A stretch of DNA of 64,000 bases. Source: Ophthalmolycus amberensis. Taxonomy: Eukaryota > Chordata > Actinopteri > Perciformes > Zoarcidae. Positions 58,515-64,000 of the stretch are shown here, piece after piece. The notes beneath the pieces were generated by a model that did not search any database, had not been told where the DNA came from, and was given only the letters and a program-made list of their open reading frames with translations. The DNA lies in NCBI GenBank assembly GCA_024529925.1, contig JAFEUB010001373.1, forward strand, positions 1 to 64,000, given 5' to 3'. The position numbers and the translations under genes were made by a program. How positions within the stretch are numbered: position 1 is the first letter of the stretch; the number at the start of each line of letters is the position of its first letter.

Positions 58515-60389
58515 TGGCCGCTGGCTCTACATGCTGTTATCCTCCACTGGCCCGCTGAGAAGCAGCTCTCACTCGTTTCTCGGCGGGAGACCATTAAAAT
58601 GAGCTGTATTTAACATTCTGAACATTAATATAGCAGCAACTAGTTAGCGCTCACTGACTATATACTGTGGCCACTTGTGGGTATAGCAACAAATGTGTAT
58701 CCAACCCATAAATAGCTCTTTCTTCAGCTATTTTCTTTGGTTAGGCAGAGCAACAAGTTCATACTTTCTGATGCGATGACACCCTGAATTCTCAGAGGTA
58801 GCACATAGCTGTGTACAAACTCATCAGACCAATAGTGGGGTTAGCAGCGACACAGTACACGTCCTTTGTGCATCGAAGATTGGGCAGAAAAGAGGAGAAA
58901 AACAGTTAAAAAAGGTACCCTGTTGAGTTTGTGACCATTACTGGTGCTGTAGAGCAGTGTTTAATGAGAGGGTGGCCATATTGTTTGTATCTCATGCTCA
59001 CACGCAGACCCATGCCACAAGTACAGAGGCGATGCAACAATACTTCTGCTCACTGCAGAGGTTATTAATATACATCAACAGTTTGGTGGTGATGGCTACT
59101 AAAGGCAACCAATGTGCCAATCAAATTCGAGAAGAGGAGGGCAGAGGTCGACGTAAACGATACCGGTTTAAAAAAAAACATTCAACACCTTTGAAAATGT
59201 TTTAAGGAGATGGGAAAAGCTTTTAACATGTTTGTTTTCTGTGGTTTGTAACATACGCTGTATTTTTTTGGTCAGAAACAAAACTTTGTTTGCATATGGC
59301 GAAAACTCAACGGGGTACTTTTAACTTCTGCAGTAAAAAACATGCATTAAGCCAAATATATGAGAGCGGATCATAGTTTTCATTGTCCGCTAAAGTTGAT
59401 TTAATTTCAAAATAAGAGCATGCAACTATATAAAGTAAAGGTATCCAGGATTCACAAATTATGGCTCCACTTGAGATCAAAGTTGCTGGGTAACAAAATA
59501 ATATTGACCGCCTTAACATGTTTGGATTAGTCAAGCATCTAAGGAAGATTCCAAATGGATCACATTCATCTGTGTCCAATGTTAAAATGGTACTTTCCAC
59601 CCATCCACACAATTCTGTGCAGATAAAAAAAGAATCAGCCAGCAACATGCTCCGTATGTCTCGATGCATTCTTGCCTAAACATGAACAAATCCTATGCTT
59701 AAAATAAAAGTGGTGGAAAAGGGGTGTGTGACCCACCTTGTTGATGTTGCCCGCCTGCTGGGCTGCACCGATATGCTGCCCCCCCTGGGCGAGTGTTTCT
59801 GCCAACGCACTCCCTGCTCCTCCTGGTCCCGGAGCGGCCCCCTGCATCGTCGGCCCCTGGTACTGCATGCCTGCCGCTCCTGCTCCCCGTCCTCTCCCAG
59901 CTTCAGGTGCAAGGCCACCATTAATCACCTGCCCGGCATGGCCCTGGCTATTGTTAATCATGGCCTGGTTGAAGCCCGTCGTGTTCAAGCCCATTGTTGC
60001 AGTATTGCTGTTGTTCTGTCCCGCTATTCCAGTCAGCGTTACCGCTTTTTGGGCCTGGGGGGACGGGTGGTTGTTGGGGGAGCCCTGGCCGAGGGGGCTC
60101 TTTCTCAGCGGTGTCCCCAGCTGAGGCCCCAAACTGCCTGCCTGAGGGCTAGCCGAGTTCAGCCCCGCACCTGCGATACCGGAGGTGCTGCCGGCTCGAA
60201 GGAGCTCCGAGAGCTGCTTGTGCTTGGCGGCTGCATCCGGTACGACAGGGACGCCACCGGGCCCACCGGCTCCAGGTGCTGCGCCGACATTTGGAGGCAT
60301 CCCACCCATCAGGCCCAGATCTCCTCCATTAGGGATCAACTCATCTGGAAGGTCATTCTCCAAATCATCCCAGGACAGAGATCCCAGAT
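34746..60389 (-). CDS. crebbp: CREB-binding protein, histone acetyltransferase (29 exons seen, 5' partial)
   Basis: Exons on the minus strand, all phase-compatible: 60389-59737, 55514-55268, 53301-53188, 50402-50154, 49540-49441, 49259-49122, 48949-48832, 48687-48516, 48002-47940, 47497-47376, 46469-46257, 45947-45627, 45340-45161, 44236-44065, 43732-43614, 43481-43242, 42942-42854, 42051-41971, 41713-41657, 41229-41152, 41042-40975, 40316-40166, 39247-39101, 39011-38898, 38756-38591, 38332-38165, 37834-37673, 37498-37217, 36977-34746. They give 2337 residues; human CBP has 2442. CBP is a nuclear coactivator that acetylates histones and transcription factors. The order TAZ1, KIX, bromodomain, RING/PHD, HAT, ZZ, TAZ2, NCBD is complete. 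The first coding exon (MAENLLDGPPNPKRAK-type in vertebrates) was not found. Teleosts have two crebbp copies; which one this is cannot be told here. EP300 is less likely, given closer match to CBP in the HAT loop and linker. Confidence 0.97.
37181..37211. repeat. (GTA)10 trinucleotide repeat beside a CREBBP splice donor
   Basis: Ten AGT/GTA units on the plus strand read as TAC units on the gene strand. They start six bases into the intron, directly after GTGAGC. Confidence 0.95.
37217..37834 (-). CDS. crebbp: CREBBP autoinhibitory loop, end of HAT and start of ZZ
   Basis: Exon 37834-37673 encodes the lysine-rich loop (SKNAKKKNNKKTSKNKSSVS), whose autoacetylation activates CBP/p300 enzymes. 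Exon 37498-37217 encodes VFFVIHLHSAPMANTLPPIV, LSCDLMDGRDAFLTLARDKH and the first ZZ zinc ligands, RFVYTCNECKHHVETRWHCT. A trinucleotide repeat starts directly after the donor site of this exon. Confidence 0.95.
38165..40316 (-). CDS. crebbp: CREBBP acetyltransferase core exons
   Basis: Exons 40316-40166, 39247-39101, 39011-38898, 38756-38591 and 38332-38165 encode the HAT core: RQNHPEAGEVFVRVVASSDK, GVDVCFFGMHVQEYGSEC, RVYISYLDSIHFFRPRILRT, YLEYVKKLGYAQGHIWACPP with SEGDDYIFHCHP, and FEGDFWPNVLEESIKELQ. The acetyl-CoA-binding and catalytic segments are unchanged by eye, so the enzyme is expected to be active. Confidence 0.95.
39439..39476. repeat. TA microsatellite in a CREBBP intron
   Basis: An uninterrupted AT run of about 38 bases lies between the HAT exons at 40166 and 39247. 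Confidence 0.9.
40975..42942 (-). CDS. crebbp: CREBBP RING/PHD and start of the acetyltransferase region
   Basis: Five short exons (42942-42854, 42051-41971, 41713-41657, 41229-41152, 41042-40975) encode YEFSPQTLCCYGKQLCTIPT, YHFCEKCFNEIQGESV, ISKDQFERKKNDVLDSEP, FVECKDCGRKMHQICVLHYD and FICENCLKKSAKTRKENKFS. The cysteine/histidine ligands of the discontinuous RING and the PHD finger are kept. Exons of 57-89 bp and identical phases match the human gene structure. Confidence 0.93.
43242..43732 (-). CDS. crebbp: CREBBP bromodomain exons
   Basis: Exons 43732-43614 and 43481-43242 encode FKPEELRQALMPTLESLYRQ, IPDYFDIVKNPIDLSTIKRK and VMFNNAWVYNRKTSRVYKYC. The asparagine of the YNRKTS motif, which contacts acetyl-lysine, is present. 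Confidence 0.96.
44065..48002 (-). CDS. crebbp: CREBBP proline/glutamine-rich linker exons
   Basis: Seven exons (48002-47940 to 44236-44065) encode low-complexity P, Q, T and S-rich sequence. An eight-residue glutamine run starts exon 45947-45627, and KKEEPEEKPEPMEVEEKK in the last exon is the SUMO-site-like acidic stretch before the bromodomain. Exon 47497-47376 keeps the conserved MGARAASPMNHPQQMN motif. This part is the least conserved with human. Confidence 0.88.
46981..47337. repeat. Minisatellite of about 34-37 bp in a CREBBP intron
   Basis: About ten tandem units contain TTAGCTCATGCTACTGATAT plus GCC, joined by a variable TG run (4 to 7 repeats). Late units change gatatgcc to gatgtgcc. 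The array ends about 40 bp before exon 47376-47497. Confidence 0.93.
48516..49259 (-). CDS. crebbp: CREBBP KIX domain exons
   Basis: Exons 49259-49122, 48949-48832 and 48687-48516 encode KSWHEHVTQDLRNHLVHKLV, QAIFPTPDPAALKDRRMENL and DEYYHFLAEKIYKIQKELEE. These are the three KIX helices that bind CREB and MYB. The acceptor at 48949 was set two bases upstream of an alternative so that the LVHKLVQAIF frame is kept. Confidence 0.95.
50739..52062 (-). mobile_element. pogo-type transposon remnant in a CREBBP intron
   Basis: The ends are CCGTACTTTTCGGACTATAA and an inverted copy ending GTACGG, with TA on both sides (50737-50738 and 52063-52064). It shares terminal and internal sequence with 12427-13144, including AAGCTAATTTTAACATTACC. 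Inside, 51048-51112 recurs inverted at about 51812-51882, so the element is itself a large imperfect palindrome. A transposase tail lies between the two arms. Confidence 0.85.
51268..51609 (-). pseudogene. pogo-like transposase C-terminal remnant
   Basis: The minus strand reads SQVCQWILTARSSVKESTIT plus NGFRKAGLL, meets a TGA, then continues in the same frame to DAILRLFNSDTEEEDFNGFS. The pattern of tryptophan, TI-NGFRKAG and an acidic ED-F-GF tail matches the end of pogo/Tigger-type DDE transposases. The catalytic domain is absent. Confidence 0.7.
53188..55514 (-). CDS. crebbp: CREBBP TAZ1 zinc-finger exons
   Basis: Exons 55514-55268 and 53301-53188 encode [20 protein letters not shown], then CALPHC, MTHCQAGKSCQ, VAHCASS and HDCPVC. 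This is the HCCC-type zinc pattern of TAZ1, the docking site for HIF-1alpha and STAT2 in known CBP proteins. It is nearly identical to human over this length. Confidence 0.95.
53302..55267 (-). other. crebbp: CREBBP intron within the TAZ1 coding region
   Basis: It holds no gene. The stretch at about 54590-54980 is T-rich low-complexity sequence with many TTTATT/ATTTA units; the rest is unremarkable. Confidence 0.6.
55515..59736 (-). other. crebbp: CREBBP intron with several microsatellites
   Basis: A GA tract (56925-56966), a CA tract (about 57257-57279), a CCCT tract (about 57407-57431) and a compound GT/GTGC repeat (58421-58516) lie here. I found no exon equivalent to human CREBBP exon 3, although the flanking exons are both in phase 0 and would splice directly. 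Confidence 0.55.
58421..58516. repeat. Compound (TG)n(TGCG)n microsatellite
   Basis: About 16 TG units are followed by about 15 TGCG units. The alternating purine-pyrimidine sequence could adopt Z-DNA. Confidence 0.93.
59737..60389 (-). CDS. crebbp: CREBBP second coding exon: N-terminal LxxLL region
   Basis: It encodes DLGSLSWDDLENDLPDELIP and then KHKQLSELLRAGS, which contains the LxxLL-type nuclear-receptor box. A glycine/alanine-rich disordered stretch with GRGRGAG follows. It opens with two bases completing a codon from the unseen first exon. Human exon 3 material between this exon and TAZ1 was not found here. Confidence 0.92.
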
Positions 60390-63300
60390 CTAGGAAAGAA
60401 GGAAGAGTAAAGAAAAATGAGATTACTTTGATCTAAACAACATATGTATTGGAACGAAGGTTGAGAGCTTGAATATCCTGTAAATAATTTAGTTTGGCTG
60501 GCAAAATATTAACTCAAGGGAAGGACTTTTTAAAAAAACAGCACATCTTGCATATTAATAGTAAGAATCAATTAAATACTAATCTTGAATTATCATCATT
60601 TTAATGTATTTACTTTCAGCAGTATTTGTAGGAGTCATGCCTGAAAGGAGTTGGTTCCTTTTTACAAAAATTTAAGAAAGTGCACGACTAAGCTCTGCGA
60701 CAACAAGATAAGCCATGATGTAATATTTAAGGCACTACAGCAAGCATACACCTAACTTTACTCCTCCGTCACAGTCCAACTGTTCACAAACGCACCCAGA
60801 AGTGGGACATTAATGAGATAACATGCCAACTGGCTGCTGATCCCTGCAGCACACGACACAGAAACAAGATGCGGAGCGATAATAACAGCATCACTACTGG
60901 CAGACTAACGGTGTGTGACGCCAGAGAATCCAGCAGCACTCAGGGTTCCTGCTGGGTGGAGGAGGAATATTTATGTCGCACCATCCAGAGGTGTGGACAT
61001 GATGCTGAGAGCCTGGGGAGCTAGGATTTGTTAGAAATGGAAGTGACTAAAACAGCGGAAAAAGATAGGAAATGTGAGCGCATTATGGCCGTCCTGTCCG
61101 ACTAATTAATACGATTTGTGTGTCCTCGTTTGGGGATGTCACTTCGGCTTTGGGTACCATCTAATGTTTCCTACCTTCCTGACAGTTTACCGGGGTACAC
61201 AGTATACGACGGTATCAAGTGCTGCAGGGATGACTCATTTTTGGAGGCCAACCCGAAAGTTTCCCTCGACAACATTTTTTGGGATTATTGCAGAAAATAA
61301 GCTCTGTGGCAAACACAATCATTCATCTATGAACAAACGAACAAATCACTTTTGATGTTTTGTTTATGTTAAAAGGTGACTTTGAAGGATTTTCAACTTA
61401 TGATAGTGCAGAAAAACAAAGATAAAATTTTGGGGACGGCCCAGATTCATTACGGGACGGCTTAGGTTGCATTTCGGAACGTTAGTTAAGCGCCCTGTTG
61501 TGCTGCAGGCAACTGTGATCACAACTTTTGAGGTAGGCGGGGCACAAGTGGTTTTCAATTTGAAAAAGCAGTCACAGTGGAAGGTGTTGCCTGTATTTAC
61601 CTTCATGACATGTCTGAGGTATGTGAACAAAAAAAAATGTAATAAAAAGAAATGCACAAAAAGTCACCTGTTGCTCTTCATCTAACAAGACCACCAATGG
61701 TTAGGTTCCTGTTTTACTACTACTCTCCTATTTTTAAAATGAACAGTAGGTTGCTTAACAAACCCAGCCTAACATGACTCTCGCGGGTTAAAATGCTAAC
61801 TCAGTTCTTCAAAGTTCAGTTCGAGTAGAGGATAGATTTGTTCCTATCTTGAAATGACGCAAAGTGAGTAGAGGCCATGTTCAGCATGGATCAGAGACAG
61901 CACTTTACTGCAGCTGCACAGCTGAAGGTGGAGAGAGCTGAGGAATGACACTTTATCTAAAGTACATATCCGAATCAAATCAAGCTTATCAGTGATCACC
62001 ATGAACGACGAACAGGGCCTTGGTCTTAACGCTACAGGATGGGAGATAACAGAACTGGGCAGACACAGTAAAAGAACCTCCCATCTGCCGTGTGCTGCTA
62101 CTGGATGTCTTCATTGAGATTCAGTCAGAATCCAGCCTTTAATGAGGGCACTTGGCCTACGTACTTCCCAGAGTAAACACAGCCTTCCAGATCCGCTGCG
62201 CTGGCTCGCTGTCCGTCCCTGGCATCAGGCAAGCAGGTGCTCCGTGTGGAGGAAGCTTGTTTAAGGCTTGAAGGGACCATCCATCTTTCCCTCCCTGGCT
62301 TCTCACTAACCAGCAAGCAGCCACATGGACGCTCTCAGATCAACAGCAATCAGTTTAGCCACATGCGCTCAAGCCTGCATTCATTTCTGAATGGACACAC
62401 ACACTGTCTGTGAAACCTGGCCCCCAGGCTGCTTGGCTGGGGGCCAAAAATGCAAAGCAATGTTTTGGTTAGGTCGCGTCACATGCAGTCAGGGGAGCCC
62501 CGACCATGGAAGGAGGGTGAAGGGAGACAGAAATGGAGTACTACGATTCTCTTCCTCTTTTTTCCCCACTTTCCTCGCTTCCATTTGTTGCTCATTACTC
62601 CTTACTTTAATGCTCTTCATTCCCTAACTGCCTGATCGACACACTGCTCTCTTCTTTTTGTTTTGTTGTAGCCCCTGTGGCTCCTGTCTGGGAGCTAGTG
62701 GCTATGAATACATGCTAAAGCCGCCCCAGCAGTGGTCCAGACTGGGGACGTCTGTCATCTTGCCCTAAGGCCATGTGTCTGGCTTTAGAGGGACAGGTGC
62801 AACATGGCCGCCAGGCCTTTCACTTGCTGTTTAGTATCACACTACGAAGAACAAGACAGCCACTTAGAGCTGGGAGGGTAATCCATCCTCTGCTTTTGGT
62901 GGGGGAACGAGATCTGATGAAATGCTGTAGAGATTCCTTTTTTTTTGAGAATCGTGGAAGATTTCACTCAATAAAAACTGAATTTCCATATGATCATGGA
63001 CTCGCGAATTAGTCAACACTACTTGCCTAATATATGATAAAACTCCAGGTTTAAGCATTTTACACAAATCAGGCTTCAGTGAGTCATTGTGGACCACTGG
63101 AGCGTTGCCTCCATCGATAAATGTGTCGGCTACGCAGCACGCAAACCACAGCGGCTTTGTTTACGTTCCAGCTAGCAAGCCCCACGCCTGAACCTCACCG
63201 CGGACCTTAGTGCAGTCCGCCGGCCGACAGTTGTGCAGCGAGCAGGGCTACGTTTTTGCCGTGTCATCACCATTCATGTCTGTACAACCAATGTGTTTAT

Positions 63301-64000
63301 GATTAAATTATTTACTAAAGCACACAATTGTTTACAAGAGACAATTTCATTTTCAAGGTTGTCCAGATTGACGAACTTAACTTTAAAAGAAATCGACAAA
63401 ATTGAAGGGGGACGCATCCCCCGGACCAGAGAATATCCCAGATTCTTTTCATATTGCGATATAGACAAAATCGCAGGAAAAATAATTAACTGCCATGACA
63501 TCCAACTGTGGCATCAACAAAATACAGGTAGTGTAACATGTTGTGCAACAACAAGAAAAACCATGTATGACATCACCAGCGTAAACACTTATTCATGTTG
63601 AAAAAGTACCGACTGATGGTGTAACTTCATCCCTTACTTCTACCAATGCCATAACTTCAACAGTCACTCACTGCTTTGCTGCAGTCCAGCAAAATACGAC
63701 ACCAATGTCTTGCAATGATTTGGTCTCCCCTCCTCTTCTCTCTCTCTTAGAAAGTCGAGTGAGTAAAATCACTTGGACTATGCAGGTAGGCACACACACA
63801 CCTTTGTATTTATCTCGTACTTCTCACATCGCTCGTGACACACACCGACATATCATTGAAACTAGTGGTGTAACGGATGGTGCGCTCTTCTCCTGCGCCG
63901 CGGTTTTTAGACTCCCATGAAAGTAAAAAATATTCTCAACTTTTCAGCGCCAGGCGTGAGTCGAACCGCACGACAATATCACAATTGACCGAGGCAGCCA
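60390..64000 (-). other. crebbp: CREBBP first-intron region, open to the right edge
   Basis: This region lies upstream of the second coding exon. I searched the minus strand for the MAENLLDGPPNPKRAK-type first exon and did not see it. No other gene, tRNA or clear transposon boundary is visible. Only short frames without known similarity are present. Confidence 0.5.

Noticed and set aside
58397..58613. Open frames of alternating HT or VRAC residues
   Set aside because: They are translations of the TG/TGCG microsatellite on both strands.
60390..64000. CREBBP first coding exon inside the window
   Set aside because: No minus-strand match to the conserved N-terminus was found, so it is taken to lie beyond the right edge.

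Overview
The window is nuclear DNA of a ray-finned (teleost) fish. The evidence is spliced vertebrate genes with GT-AG introns, coding exons that read as fish-like orthologues of human genes, a tRNA-derived SINE with the usual fish tail, fish-type LINE 3' ends, hAT and pogo-like MITEs, many CA/GT microsatellites and long poly(G) runs. I see no bacterial gene organisation. All gene models were joined by hand from splice sites and reading phase; no alignment was run.

Layout. Positions 25-7248 are one 7.2 kb DNA transposon with about 1.02 kb terminal inverted repeats and an exact 6-bp target duplication. Both inverted repeats carry the same promoter-proximal sequence and the same first coding exon, pointing inward. 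They serve two convergent genes: an integrase-like transposase on the plus strand and a HECT-type ubiquitin-ligase-like gene on the minus strand. Both genes are internally deleted. A second transposon (hAT, 2555-4361, exact 8-bp duplication) sits between their 3' ends. Positions 7818-12412 (+) are GDE1, a six-exon membrane glycerophosphodiesterase whose introns hold a 26-bp minisatellite, a 1-kb MITE and a SINE. From 12427 to 17700 lies a nested repeat block: a pogo-type MITE, LINE remains, a solo LTR, and a truncated minus-strand endogenous retrovirus whose gag is split by a hAT MITE. About 1.8 kb without a gene follows.

Positions 20171-23286 (+) are MCRIP2 (five exons, complete). It converges on SLX4 (24097-32366, minus, 13 coding exons, about 1711 codons), the scaffold for structure-specific nucleases. 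The rest of the window is CREBBP on the minus strand (34746 to beyond the right edge). Its visible coding exons encode TAZ1, KIX, bromodomain, RING/PHD, acetyltransferase with its lysine-rich loop, ZZ, TAZ2 and the Q-rich tail with NCBD. The first coding exon was not found and probably lies past 64000.

The host genes do not form one pathway. GDE1 acts in lipid metabolism, MCRIP2 in transcription and stress-granule biology, SLX4 in DNA repair and CREBBP in transcription. SLX4-CREBBP linkage also occurs on human 16p13.3. The most unusual feature is the left-end transposon, which uses duplicated inverted repeats as twin promoters and first exons for two genes.
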